Position numbers and translations under genes: made by a program
Part shown: positions 50,112-58,536 of the stretch, piece by piece
Layout of the letters: every line of letters begins with the position of its first letter
How positions within the stretch are numbered: the first letter of the stretch is position 1
Notes under the pieces: model-generated
Seen by the model: only the letters and a program-made list of their open reading frames with translations
The model's database searches: none
What the model was told of the DNA's origin: nothing
Source: Gudongella sp049310905
GTDB taxonomy: Bacteria > Bacillota > Clostridia > Tissierellales > Tissierellaceae
Reading direction: 5' to 3'
NCBI RefSeq assembly: GCF_049310905.1
Contig: NZ_JBMEMN010000008.1
Coordinates: forward strand, 1-64,000
Length of the DNA stretch: 64,000 nucleotides

Positions 50112-51773
50112 GTGAATAATAAAAAAAACGCAGCTTTATTGTTTACACTTATTTTTGTTTTCCTGAATTCATCCATAGTCTCTGCCAGTGAAGAAACGAG
50201 TTTTTCTGACATCCCTGAAGACAGCCAGATGCTTTCAATAATCAATGAATTTAGTACCAAGGGTATTTTAAGGGGAGTTTCCAATGATGTTTTAGGTTAC
50301 GGAAATGACATAACAAGAGCTGAATTTATTACCTTTCTGGTCCGAGTTCATGGTTGGGACCTGATTGATACAGAGAATAGCAACTTTATTGATGTCCAAT
50401 CTGAGCATTGGTTTCATCCTTACATAGAGACTGCTGCACTAAATGATTCCTTCAGTCATATGGACAAAGGGATTGACTTTAGGCCAAATGCTCCCTTGAC
50501 CCGAGAGCAAGCAGCTTTAATCATAATAAACAGTCTAGGGTACGAAAAGTTAGCCAACTTCAAAAATAATGATAACATAGCATTTGCAGATGTCGAGGGA
50601 AATACCGGCTATATCGAACTGATAACAAATTTCGGTATTATGGAATTGCTGGAAGGGAATAAGTTCGCTCCAGAAAAAACATTGAAAAGGGAAGAAGCAT
50701 TGTCAATACTCCATTCTCTATACAACAAACTAAACAATGAAATTGGGGATGAAAATGTTTTTTATGCGGTGAAAAGCTATAGTCAAAAGGAAATGATGTC
50801 AGAATTTGATAGAGTAAGCTTTGGCTGGGCTTCACTGGAATATAATGAAGTAATGGATGAAGTTTCCTTAAAATTGGAACTACCTGTTGGATATGAAGAG
50901 CCCTTGATGATTGCAGAATCAAATAGCAGCATCAACTACCTTAATATTTATGCCTCCAATACTTCAGTTTCAGATCAGAACAATCCAGGTCTATTGGAGT
51001 CTCTTTTAAGCCGAGATGAATTATATCTTGACCTGATTGATCAAATTTTGGTTGTTTTAGATTCCCATAAGGAGTTTGACGGGGTTGTTATAGATTTTGA
51101 GGATATGATATCTGAGGAATTAAAGCCAATGTTCAGCAATTTCATCTCTGAATTGGACAAACGTTTAGAGTTGAAAGACAAAAGTATCATGGTGACAGTA
51201 CCTCCTGACCTTTACTACAAAGCCTATGATTACAGAAGTCTTTCAGACTCTGCCGATAAATTGATACTGATGGCTCATGATTATAATGCCAAGCTACTTA
51301 CTGAAAATGAACAAGAAATGGGATATACATATACACCGTTAACTCCAATAGAAAAAGTATATGATTCTCTAGTAGCTATTCTCGATGAAAAAACCGGTGT
51401 GGAAGACAGATCCAAGGTATCACTCCAGATTTCCTTCTCAACAGCTCAATGGGGTGTTGATAATCAAGGGAAAGTGGTAAATAAATATCCATATACACCT
51501 ACCTATGAAATGCTTTACAATAGGATTATTCAGGATGGTGTGGATATATTTTATGATCTTGATAATCAGAATCCTTACATTAAATATTATAATGAAAATG
51601 ACAATATGGAGTATATTATCTGGTATGAAGATTCTAGAAGTATAGCTGCAAAAATAGGATTGGCAAAGATGTTTGAAATAGAAAGCCTGTCATTTTGGAG
51701 ATTGGGAAATTTCCCTGACTACAGTGATAAAGCTGGTTCTGAAGTATATCTTAATGTTTTAAACTCATATTAA
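50112..51773 (+). CDS. Surface protein with SLH domains and GH18-like glycosidase domain
   Basis: 553 residues. A signal peptide (LLFTLIFVFLNSSIVSAS) precedes three S-layer-homology repeats: SFSDIPEDSQM...ITRAEFITFLVR, NFIDVQSEHW...LTREQAALIIIN and AFADVEGNTGY...LKREEALSIL. These anchor to secondary cell-wall polymer. From about residue 230 a GH18-type domain of the YaaH/CwlL kind follows with the catalytic motif DGVVIDFEDM (Glu as acid) and later LILMAHDYNA. Related enzymes cut peptidoglycan in spores. GTG 50112 is the start behind GAGGAGTG. A role in wall remodelling is likely. Confidence 0.88.
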   Translation: MNNKKNAALLFTLIFVFLNSSIVSASEETSFSDIPEDSQMLSIINEFSTKGILRGVSNDVLGYGNDITRAEFITFLVRVHGWDLIDTENSNFIDVQSEHWFHPYIETAALNDSFSHMDKGIDFRPNAPLTREQAALIIINSLGYEKLANFKNNDNIAFADVEGNTGYIELITNFGIMELLEGNKFAPEKTLKREEALSILHSLYNKLNNEIGDENVFYAVKSYSQKEMMSEFDRVSFGWASLEYNEVMDEVSLKLELPVGYEEPLMIAESNSSINYLNIYASNTSVSDQNNPGLLESLLSRDELYLDLIDQILVVLDSHKEFDGVVIDFEDMISEELKPMFSNFISELDKRLELKDKSIMVTVPPDLYYKAYDYRSLSDSADKLILMAHDYNAKLLTENEQEMGYTYTPLTPIEKVYDSLVAILDEKTGVEDRSKVSLQISFSTAQWGVDNQGKVVNKYPYTPTYEMLYNRIIQDGVDIFYDLDNQNPYIKYYNENDNMEYIIWYEDSRSIAAKIGLAKMFEIESLSFWRLGNFPDYSDKAGSEVYLNVLNSY

Positions 51774-51822
51774 TACAGAGTCATAGAATCAATTATCGAC
51801 TAACTGATAATTAAAAGTTATT

Positions 51823-51866
51823 AAGGTGAACCCATAAGTTATATAAACTTTACGGGTTCACCTTTT
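51823..51866 (+). terminator. Terminator after the SLH/GH18 gene
   Basis: AAGGTGAACCC (51823-51833) pairs perfectly with GGGTTCACCTT (51854-51864), followed by TT and an AT-rich stretch. Confidence 0.8.
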
Positions 51867-51885
51867 CATTATAGATTTGGTTTAT

Positions 51886-51962
51886 AGGAAATGAAGTGCA
51901 TCTACACGTAAGGTATGTTTGTTCTTTGCCTATAAGAAGTGAAAAATCAAATTCTGCTCAAA
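51886..51962 (+). pseudogene. Decayed fragment of an AbrB-like gene
   Basis: The stretch AAGGTATGTTTGTTCTTTGC, followed by CTATAAGAAGTGAAAAATCA, closely matches 49668-49735 inside the intact AbrB-like gene (GAAGGTATGCTTGTTCTTCT and GCCTATAAGAAGCGAAAAAT). Small indels break the frame. It marks a second copy that has nearly vanished. Confidence 0.75.
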
Positions 51963-51978
51963 ATGCAAAATTTTTGGA

Positions 51979-52473
51979 TTAACTAATCCATGCATCTCCT
52001 TGTTTATCTATTTCCCATTTTTCATTTTCATACTTTACAACCATGCCATCATAGCCAATTGCACCAAGCCCAGAACGCCATTTAGATATATCCATAGTTA
52101 TTGAATTTCCTTCTATAGGCTCATCTATAATTTCAAAGAGTATGCCTTCTTCAAAGTATAAATCCTCTACATACCCTTCCTCTTTAAGTTCCTCCATTGT
52201 CATATCCAAAACTGTGAAACCATAGTCTTCAAGCTCTTTTAACAGTTCTGCTTTTTCTTCATCATCCAAATTTATTATTAATGATGTATCTATAGCAATA
52301 TATTCAATATTGCTATTAAGAGCAGTGTCTTCTTCATGCAATTTATCAATAACTGTTGTATAGGCTCCGATTTTATCAACATCACTTTCACTTTGTGTGC
52401 ATGCTACTGTAAATAAGGCGATAGATAGAATAAGTAGTATAAATACTTTTCTTGTGATATTTTTATTCGTCAT
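51979..52473 (-). CDS. Lipoprotein of unknown function
   Basis: About 164 residues. The signal ILLILSIALFTVAC ends in a lipobox with Cys as anchor. The mature part is acidic with no motif that I know; EEKAELLKELEDYGFTVLDMTMEEL looks helical and the C terminus (MVVKYENEKWEIDKQGDAW) suggests a small beta domain. The frame opens at 52575 within pdxA, but ATG 52473 has a clear GGGAGGG. It follows pdxA on the same strand. Confidence 0.75.
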   Translation of the reverse strand: MTNKNITRKVFILLILSIALFTVACTQSESDVDKIGAYTTVIDKLHEEDTALNSNIEYIAIDTSLIINLDDEEKAELLKELEDYGFTVLDMTMEELKEEGYVEDLYFEEGILFEIIDEPIEGNSITMDISKWRSGLGAIGYDGMVVKYENEKWEIDKQGDAWIS

Positions 52474-52528
52474 TATATACCCTCCCATATTGTTATCGTT
52501 ATCTATATTATGCCCAATATATACTAAA

Positions 52529-53518
52529 TTATATAAAAAACCTGCTATACACCCCAGCCAACCTAATTGCCTCAATCATGCTGATTTCACTGGCGATTCC
52601 CGTGCCTGCAATATCAAAGGCAGTACCGTGGTCAACTGAGGTCCTTAAGAACGGGAGGTTATTGGTTATTGATACAGTCTTTTCAAAATTCATCATCTTG
52701 GCTGCAATATGGCCTTGGTCGTGATACAGGGATACTACCGCATCATATTTACCAGTAGCTGCGAAATGAAAAACAGAATCTGCTGGGAAGGGGCCAACTA
52801 CATTATATCCCTCATCAGCTGCCCTCTTTATGGCAGGCCTGATCTCATTCTCTTCCTCATCTCCAAAGAGCCCGTGCTCCCCTCCGTGAGGGTTAAGTGC
52901 GGCCACGGCAATTACCGGATCCTTTACACCAAGTCTCTTAAGTGCTGCGAAGGATCTTTTGATCATCTCATACAACTTCATTTCAGTGACAAGATCACAG
53001 GCTTTTCTCAATGACACATGCCTTGTCAGGAAGAATATCCGAAGGGAATCAACCTGAAACATGGTCAGGGGATTTGTGACTCCTGTAAGCTTTTCAAGCA
53101 TTTCAGTGTGACCGATAAAGGGGACATTAGCTGCCCTTAGGGACTCCTTGTTTACAGGAGCAGTTGCAATGGCTTTTATCCTACCATCAATTGCAAGCTC
53201 AACAGCCTTTTCAACATACTGGTAGGCTGCCTTTCCGCAGTCACCGCTGACCTTCCCACGATTAAGGCTTTCTATGTCAACATTATCAATATCGAGAATG
53301 TTCACAGCTCCGTTCTTGTATGCAAAACTCTCTTCATCGAGGACGTTTATATCAACATTCAGTCCGCAAATTCTAAATGCTTCCTCCATTACTGCGCAGC
53401 TTCCAAACACCACAGGTCTGCACAGCTCCAAAATCCCCTTATCAATCAATGCCTTTGCAATTATTTCAGGACCAACTCCTGCAGGGTCTCCCATTGTAAC
53501 TCCAACTATTGGCTTCAC
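52529..53518 (-). CDS. pdxA: 4-hydroxythreonine-4-phosphate dehydrogenase family (PdxA)
   Basis: About 329 residues. GVTMGDPAGVGPEIIAKAL begins the protein; ATAPVNKE, GHTEML, LNPHGGEHGLFG, DSVFHFAATGKYDAVVSLYHDQGHIAAK and TSVDHGTAFDIAG include the metal-binding histidines and substrate residues of PdxA. It oxidises 4-phosphohydroxy-threonine in vitamin B6 synthesis, or 4-phospho-erythronate/threonate in the PdxA2 subfamily. No pdxJ or sugar-acid kinase is adjacent, so the sub-role is open. GTG at 53518 behind GGGAGGG is preferred over 53566. Confidence 0.9.
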   Translation of the reverse strand: MKPIVGVTMGDPAGVGPEIIAKALIDKGILELCRPVVFGSCAVMEEAFRICGLNVDINVLDEESFAYKNGAVNILDIDNVDIESLNRGKVSGDCGKAAYQYVEKAVELAIDGRIKAIATAPVNKESLRAANVPFIGHTEMLEKLTGVTNPLTMFQVDSLRIFFLTRHVSLRKACDLVTEMKLYEMIKRSFAALKRLGVKDPVIAVAALNPHGGEHGLFGDEEENEIRPAIKRAADEGYNVVGPFPADSVFHFAATGKYDAVVSLYHDQGHIAAKMMNFEKTVSITNNLPFLRTSVDHGTAFDIAGTGIASEISMIEAIRLAGVYSRFFI

Positions 53519-53611
53519 TCTAATCCCTCCCGACAATGTCATGTGCTTGCTCCAATTCAACTCCATACTTAGATTATAGGTTATATTTGAGACAAATCAA
53601 ATGGATTAGGA

Positions 53612-54409
53612 TTAAATAAGATCCCGTTTGCCAAGACCCCTGATAGCCAGGAGCATCAATGTGCCAATAAGAGCAGCTGAAAGGGCAAGATAGAGAGGAC
53701 TTAGACCACCTTCAGCCAAGGCAGCAAGATTGAAGTACCTTACAGGTGACAGGAAGTTCAGGTGATTGAGATTGCCAACATACTCTATTGAAAAAGCAAT
53801 GACGTATGCGACAATAAGAACCAGAAAACCTCCAAGCATACCCCGTTTGTAATGCCCGGTTATGGACCCGAAGAGCATTCCAACAGCCGAAAAGATAACC
53901 TGTGTAAGGAATACGCCAATGGTTGAGGTAATGATATGCGGCATTATTGATTGACCATCCCCAAGAAACGGAACCAGGAATACAACTGTTCCCACAGCCG
54001 TTAGTAAAGCCAGGACTGCATTGATTATCAGCACCACTATTCCCTTCGAAAGGAGTATTGTCCTTCTGTCATAGGGCTTGGTGTATATAAAATCAGCATA
54101 ATTTTCCTTTTCATCCCTTGAAACAATATAGAATCCGATGTAGACTGCCAAAGCAAAAAGCACCAGCTGATACCAATAAAACATACTGGCATATCCTCCA
54201 AGAGGCGTACTGATTGGAAATGCGTCCACACCAAAGAGGATCTTTACTATTCTAGGGAAATCTGCAACAGTGGTTTCAAGCATATCCATCTGATTTTGAA
54301 GACCCTTAAACTCAATACCGCCAAAGGCAGCTGTAAGAATAAGAATAAAGGACCATATGAGAACGAGCTTTCTCTGAAGTCTTAACTCCTTTAATATTAT
54401 TGATTTCAA
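53612..54409 (-). CDS. ABC-2 type transporter permease (second)
   Basis: About 265 residues, six hydrophobic helices (for example LVLIWSFILILTAAFGGIEF, LVLFALAVYIGFYIVS, GIVVLIINAVLALLTAVGTVVFL). It contains DFIYTKPYDRRTILLSKG, matching a similar DFIYTKPIDRGMVFLSK in the companion permease, so the two are homologous halves. The frame begins at GTG 54418, but GGGAGG fits TTG 54409 better. It is the last gene of the TetR-ABC operon. Confidence 0.83.
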   Translation of the reverse strand: MKSIILKELRLQRKLVLIWSFILILTAAFGGIEFKGLQNQMDMLETTVADFPRIVKILFGVDAFPISTPLGGYASMFYWYQLVLFALAVYIGFYIVSRDEKENYADFIYTKPYDRRTILLSKGIVVLIINAVLALLTAVGTVVFLVPFLGDGQSIMPHIITSTIGVFLTQVIFSAVGMLFGSITGHYKRGMLGGFLVLIVAYVIAFSIEYVGNLNHLNFLSPVRYFNLAALAEGGLSPLYLALSAALIGTLMLLAIRGLGKRDLI

Positions 54410-54424
54410 TTTACACACCTCCCT

Positions 54425-55231
54425 TTAGACAGTAATAAGGTCTTTTTTCCTGAAAATGAAATATCCCGATGTGATAAAGGCTATTACAAGGAAAAAGAGC
54501 CAGTATACAAATCTCATGTCGTAGCCTCCCATGCTTGCTATGACCGACCCACCGAAAAATTTGGGAGGGGACAGGAACAACAGCCAGTCTAATCCTACGG
54601 TTGCAGCAAAAGTACCTACTACTACCGTTAGAAACACAACGGTCACTGCAAGTAGAAGTGGCCTTCTGTTTCTTGGCCAAATGACCCCCACAAATATCCC
54701 AAGAGCCAGATATATTGCCTGCAGCATAATCAGGGAGAAACCAAGATGCAAGAACATCCTCATGTCAAATCCCTCCGGCAGGTTGATTCTAAGGGCTGCA
54801 TACGAAGAAACAAAATACACAAACCCAACGGTAAACACTGCCAATGCAGCGGCAAGCAGCTTTGAAAGGAACACCATGCCTCGATCAATAGGCTTGGTGT
54901 AAATGAAGTCTGCTGAACGTCCGGTAAAATCCTTTGTATTCACTGATAAACCTAAATGCATTGCAAGGACTGATGTTGCAAGTGTAAAGAACCAGGCATT
55001 CACAAAGCCAAACATTCCAATTGGCTCAGAAAGAAACTGTGCACTCATTCCCACGGCTTGAAGGAACTGATTTTCTGAAACCATCTGTTCCAGCTGCTGG
55101 GGATCGCCTACAACACTTTTTCCAATATCCGTGAATACAGGTATCAATAGAAATGCCAGGACTGCCATCGCCACGGACCAGGCAATAATCAGAGTTTTCA
55201 TCTGTTTTAATTCATATTTGAAAACAACCAA
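54425..55231 (-). CDS. ABC-2 type transporter permease (first)
   Basis: About 268 residues with six helices. An extracytoplasmic region lies between the first two (DIGKSVVGDPQQLEQMVSENQFLQAVGM), as in ABC-2 exporters of the YhaP/GldF kind. The TKPIDRG segment is shared with the second permease. A TTG at 55231 sits at the right distance from AGGAGGTGA; the GTG at 55240 overlaps that SD. With the ATPase upstream it would form a heteromeric exporter; substrate unknown. Confidence 0.83.
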   Translation of the reverse strand: MVVFKYELKQMKTLIIAWSVAMAVLAFLLIPVFTDIGKSVVGDPQQLEQMVSENQFLQAVGMSAQFLSEPIGMFGFVNAWFFTLATSVLAMHLGLSVNTKDFTGRSADFIYTKPIDRGMVFLSKLLAAALAVFTVGFVYFVSSYAALRINLPEGFDMRMFLHLGFSLIMLQAIYLALGIFVGVIWPRNRRPLLLAVTVVFLTVVVGTFAATVGLDWLLFLSPPKFFGGSVIASMGGYDMRFVYWLFFLVIAFITSGYFIFRKKDLITV

Positions 55232-55243
55232 GATATTCACCTC

Positions 55244-56125
55244 CTACTGGTAGTAGTGGAGGAAGATTTCCTCCAGGGTTGGCTCTTCGATAAATACATC
55301 CCGTACCTTGAATGAGTTGATTCTTTGAAGAAGGTCTGTAACAGGTCCCATATAGATGAAACTGGCTGAGTTGTCCCTGATTGCAAGGTCAGCTACTCCG
55401 TCCATCATAAAGTCCTCTTCACTTATGGCACTATCTGCAAAAATGGATACCTTCTTGTATCCGTTTTTTCTAAGCTCAGTGATGCTCTGGGTATCGATAA
55501 TCACACCTTCCTTGATGATTGCAACCTTGTCGCACAATTTCTGCACTTCGCTGAGGACATGTGATGAGAAAAGTATGGTCGTTCCCTTTTCATTCTCTTC
55601 TCTTAGAATATCGAAGAAAATCTGCTGCATAAGTGGATCAAGTCCGCTTGTGGGTTCATCAAGTATAAGAAGCTTGGGTGAGTGGAGCAGGGCGGAAATG
55701 ATTCCAACCTTCTTCTTATTACCCATTGAAAGGTCCTCGATTTTACGGCTCATGTCAAGCTGAAGCCTTTCTGAGAGCTCATCCAGTCTGGAGTTGTCCT
55801 TCTTTCCGTATAGCTCTGCAGAGTATTTCAGGAATTCCTTCGCTTTCATGTTTTCATAGTAGCTGGGTTCTCCTGAAAGATAGCCTACATCCTTTGCAAT
55901 ATCCGAAGCATGGGCAATACAGTCCTTGCCAAATATGGTTGCACTTCCTGATGTTGGTTTAAGAAGGGCGAGAAGGGTCCTTATGGTAGTGGATTTACCG
56001 GCACCGTTGGGACCAATGAATCCGAATATTTCACCCTCATGGACGGAAAAACTCACATCCTCGATACCTCTTTGCTTGCCGTAATACTTTTTGAGATTTT
56101 TTATTTCTACAACCGGTTCCTTCAT
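55244..56125 (-). CDS. ABC transporter ATP-binding protein
   Basis: 293 residues. Walker A GPNGAGKST, Q-loop VGYLSGEPSYYEN, signature LSMGNKKKVGI, Walker B LLILDEPTSGLDP and switch His in FSSHVLSEVQ are all intact. The C-terminal 80 residues are the extension common in ABC-2 exporters. It overlaps the tetR gene by 4 bases (ATGA) and precedes two permeases, forming one operon under TetR control. Confidence 0.95.
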   Translation of the reverse strand: MKEPVVEIKNLKKYYGKQRGIEDVSFSVHEGEIFGFIGPNGAGKSTTIRTLLALLKPTSGSATIFGKDCIAHASDIAKDVGYLSGEPSYYENMKAKEFLKYSAELYGKKDNSRLDELSERLQLDMSRKIEDLSMGNKKKVGIISALLHSPKLLILDEPTSGLDPLMQQIFFDILREENEKGTTILFSSHVLSEVQKLCDKVAIIKEGVIIDTQSITELRKNGYKKVSIFADSAISEEDFMMDGVADLAIRDNSASFIYMGPVTDLLQRINSFKVRDVFIEEPTLEEIFLHYYQ

Positions 56126-56736
56126 AGATACTCCTCCTTGTAAAGATTATTCCTCAACATCTCCACAGCTTCATTGAACTGACCAATATACTTATCCAAT
56201 GCTTCTTCGCTATCCAGGGCTACATTCCTGGAAAAGCCCTCGGCCATCCATATCATCATCCTCAATACAACCTTGAGGTCAACATCATCCTTGAATTTTG
56301 AAAAGTCAATGTCATCAAGGGCGTAGCTGCTTTGAAAGGACGCTGCATAATCCCTGTAGGTCTGAAGTTCCTCTGATATCTCGTGATCTGACTCAGACAG
56401 CATTGAGTTCAGGAACTTGAGGAAAAATGGCTCATCCCTCAATACACCCATCTGCTTTTCAGTGGCAACCTTCATTCTCTCAAAATAGTCCCTGGGCAGG
56501 TCTTTCTGGATACTTGTAAGCGGACCTGTTAGAACCTTTGAACAGTAGTCCACAAGATACAGATATAGACTCTTCTTTGTCCCAAAGTAGTGGAAGACCA
56601 TAGACTTTGATATCCCGGCTTCATCTGCAATATCCTTGACTGAAGCTTTCTTGTACCCGTTTTCACCAAATACCTTTAGTGCTGCATCCCTAATTGACTT
56701 TTGCTTGTCTTCAGGGAGCGATAAAAAATTCTCCAT
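56122..56736 (-). CDS. TetR-family transcriptional regulator
   Basis: About 204 residues. The helix-turn-helix at residues 20-60 (AALKVFGENGYKKASVKDIADEAGISKSMVFHYF in two parts, then GTKKSLYLYL) is a standard TetR reader. The helical C-terminal domain would bind the ligand, perhaps a compound exported by the downstream ABC system. Starts at 56745, 56742 and 56736 are in frame; the last fits GTGAGG best. Two operators flank its own -10, indicating autorepression of the whole operon. Confidence 0.92.
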   Translation of the reverse strand: MENFLSLPEDKQKSIRDAALKVFGENGYKKASVKDIADEAGISKSMVFHYFGTKKSLYLYLVDYCSKVLTGPLTSIQKDLPRDYFERMKVATEKQMGVLRDEPFFLKFLNSMLSESDHEISEELQTYRDYAASFQSSYALDDIDFSKFKDDVDLKVVLRMMIWMAEGFSRNVALDSEEALDKYIGQFNEAVEMLRNNLYKEEYL

Positions 56737-56759
56737 ATACATCACCTCACCATTATTTC

Positions 56760-56772
56760 GACCGAATCGGTT
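56760..56772. promoter_or_regulatory. TetR operator, copy 2 (downstream)
   Basis: GACCGAATCGGTT, the palindrome with one mismatch, between the -10 and the ribosome binding site. The shared core TTTCGACCGAATCGGT recurs exactly 38 bases away. Confidence 0.8.
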
Positions 56773-56783
56773 TATCTACTTTA

Positions 56784-56812
56784 AGAATACTACTTTCGAC
56801 CGAATCGGTCAA
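56784..56812 (-). promoter_or_regulatory. Promoter of the tetR-ABC operon
   Basis: On the minus strand TTGACC (complement of 56807-56812), 17 bases, TATTCT (complement of 56784-56789). It lies between and partly within the two operators. Confidence 0.82.
56798..56810. promoter_or_regulatory. TetR operator, copy 1 (over the -35)
   Basis: GACCGAATCGGTC, a perfect 13-bp palindrome overlapping the -35 and spacer. Binding would shut off initiation. Confidence 0.85.
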
Positions 56813-56845
56813 TATATATTTTGGTGCTTTGCCATTCGAAAAACA

Positions 56846-56873
56846 TAAAAAAAGATACCCGAAAAAGGGTATC
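56846..56873 (-). terminator. Terminator of the hypothetical membrane protein gene
   Basis: Minus strand: GATACCC pairs with GGGTATC (56854-56860 with 56867-56873), followed by seven T. Confidence 0.88.
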
Positions 56874-56884
56874 AAGATAAAATG

Positions 56885-57517
56885 TCAATTTTCAATTATT
56901 TGATCCTTGTGGTAATAATCAACTCCATCATAAACTCCAATGCGGATCTTTATTTCTCCCACAGAGATATCAAGGGCATTTTCAATTCTATTAGCGATAT
57001 CTTCAAATACAGCATCAATTCCATCAGAATCAATCTTTTCAACATCCCAGCTGAAATCTATTACATAAGAGTTCATCTGAATTCTCCTTACCAAGTCAGT
57101 CTCAAAGGCATCCTCAGCCAGATATTCCTCGTAGACGCTCATTCGATAGTCCAAATAATCAAAATCAGCTCCCAGCGATTCAGTAATAATATTTCTGATA
57201 TACCTTCTGCTTCTGGCCTCGCCATATGCATCCTCATACCTGGCTTGATCCAGGGAAGAGCGGAATGTAAGGGATGGATCATTCTCAGGGTAGAGAACAA
57301 AGTCAAACTCACCTCTCTTGTAGTCGTAGCTGGATCTTTCAACTTTAAACTCCTGGTTATACCGATCCTCAAATAGGTTTACAACAGCACTTCTTTTTTG
57401 CCACATCTCAATGGGATTACCCGAAAGAGCGATGTAGAAGTAAAGAACTATAGACAGAATAATTGCTGTAATGACACCAAGAACAATAAGCAATACTTTT
57501 TTGCGATTCCGTTTCAT
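56885..57517 (-). CDS. Membrane-anchored protein of unknown function
   Basis: 210 residues. A single N-terminal membrane helix (VLLIVLGVITAIILSIVLYFYIA) with a positively charged start MKRNRKK is followed by an extracytoplasmic domain rich in acidic and aromatic residues (FEDRYNQEFKVERSSYDYKRGEFDF). It recalls small lipoprotein/YfjL-like proteins of Firmicutes, but I cannot place it. It is a single gene with its own terminator. Confidence 0.7.
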   Translation of the reverse strand: MKRNRKKVLLIVLGVITAIILSIVLYFYIALSGNPIEMWQKRSAVVNLFEDRYNQEFKVERSSYDYKRGEFDFVLYPENDPSLTFRSSLDQARYEDAYGEARSRRYIRNIITESLGADFDYLDYRMSVYEEYLAEDAFETDLVRRIQMNSYVIDFSWDVEKIDSDGIDAVFEDIANRIENALDISVGEIKIRIGVYDGVDYYHKDQIIEN

Positions 57518-57864
57518 ATCCTCACCACCACAGATAATGTGTATTTATAATAATAATTATATCACGAAAGGATAAAGATCTTAACAGATTAATGAAATAT
57601 GCTAACCTGTTAAGAATAGAAAAAGTACTATGACCATACTTGGAGATACTGATTTGAACACCATTCATTTTTAATAGATTTCTTGCATTTTGTGATATGA
57701 TATATTGAAGAAGTTGACCCAGAAGAATGATAGAGTAGGGGGCAGTTTCCACGCTGCCCCGCATTGATAATAAATATTCTGATGTTTTTATTGATGAATA
57801 CATTATTTTTATCTAAAAAATGTTTTTATGGGTAATAATTTTTTAGAATAGGAGATGTTAACCA
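57518..57864. other. Gap with a REP-like hairpin
   Basis: No protein gene seen. The stretch is AT-rich apart from the GC-rich hairpin at 57739-57760 and the ribosome binding site of the next gene (TAGGAGA). Confidence 0.6.
57739..57760. repeat. REP-like hairpin, copy 2
   Basis: GGGGCAG-TTTCCACG-CTGCCCC, a perfect 7-bp stem with an 8-nt loop, preceded by GTAG as in copy 1 at 29784-29805. Confidence 0.65.
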
Positions 57865-58317
57865 ATGAACACAATAGTAAGTGCATCGCCAAAGGACACA
57901 AATCTATTAGCTAGTCTAGAAATCAGATCTGAATCTTATTGGGGCTATGATTCCGATTTTATGGATAAATTCAAAAGAATATACTTAATTACTGAAGAAT
58001 TTATATTAAATAATCCAACTTATATTCTAAAGGACGATGAAATAATAATCGGTTTTTATGGAATATTGCTAGATAATGATGAGGTCTCATTAGAATATCT
58101 ATTTATAGAGCCTGCGTATATTGGAAAAGGATATGGCAAAATGTTATGGAAGCATGCTCTTGAAGAATGTAAAAAGCTAGGCATTGGAGAGTTTACAATT
58201 ATAACTAGTCCAGATGCAAGAGGGTTCTATTTGAGATTGGGAGCAACTGTTTTTAGTCAAGTAGATTCATTAATATCAAAGGGAAATAAAACTCCTAAAC
58301 TTATTTATAGATTATAA
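57865..58317 (+). CDS. GNAT-family N-acetyltransferase
   Basis: 150 residues. LFIEPAYIGKGYGKMLWKHALEECKKLG is the acetyl-CoA binding motif and SPDARGFYLRLGATVFSQVDSL the C-terminal GNAT strand-helix. The N-terminal SLEIRSESYWGYDSDFMDKF segment is common in a subfamily of small Firmicute acetyltransferases of unknown substrate. Base use is more AT-rich than that of the neighbouring addAB genes. It has its own terminator. Confidence 0.85.
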   Translation: MNTIVSASPKDTNLLASLEIRSESYWGYDSDFMDKFKRIYLITEEFILNNPTYILKDDEIIIGFYGILLDNDEVSLEYLFIEPAYIGKGYGKMLWKHALEECKKLGIGEFTIITSPDARGFYLRLGATVFSQVDSLISKGNKTPKLIYRL

Positions 58318-58381
58318 TCAATTTTCCATAAAACTTCAGAGTGACTTACTTCACAAATTTTATACTATATGCAGCAACAAA

Positions 58382-58405
58382 GAGACCTTCAGGGTCTCAT
58401 TTTTT
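58382..58405 (+). terminator. Terminator after the acetyltransferase gene
   Basis: GAGACC-TTCAG-GGTCTC followed by ATTTTTT. Confidence 0.87.
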
Positions 58406-58536
58406 CTGCAAGTCAAGCATCAGTCAATTATTGAAAAATATAATGATTTTAATAGAGTTAATTAACAAGAAGAAGCAGTGGGTATAATCAAAATGAGTGT
58501 TTACAGGGATATTCCACATGCAAGGGAGGAACTAAC

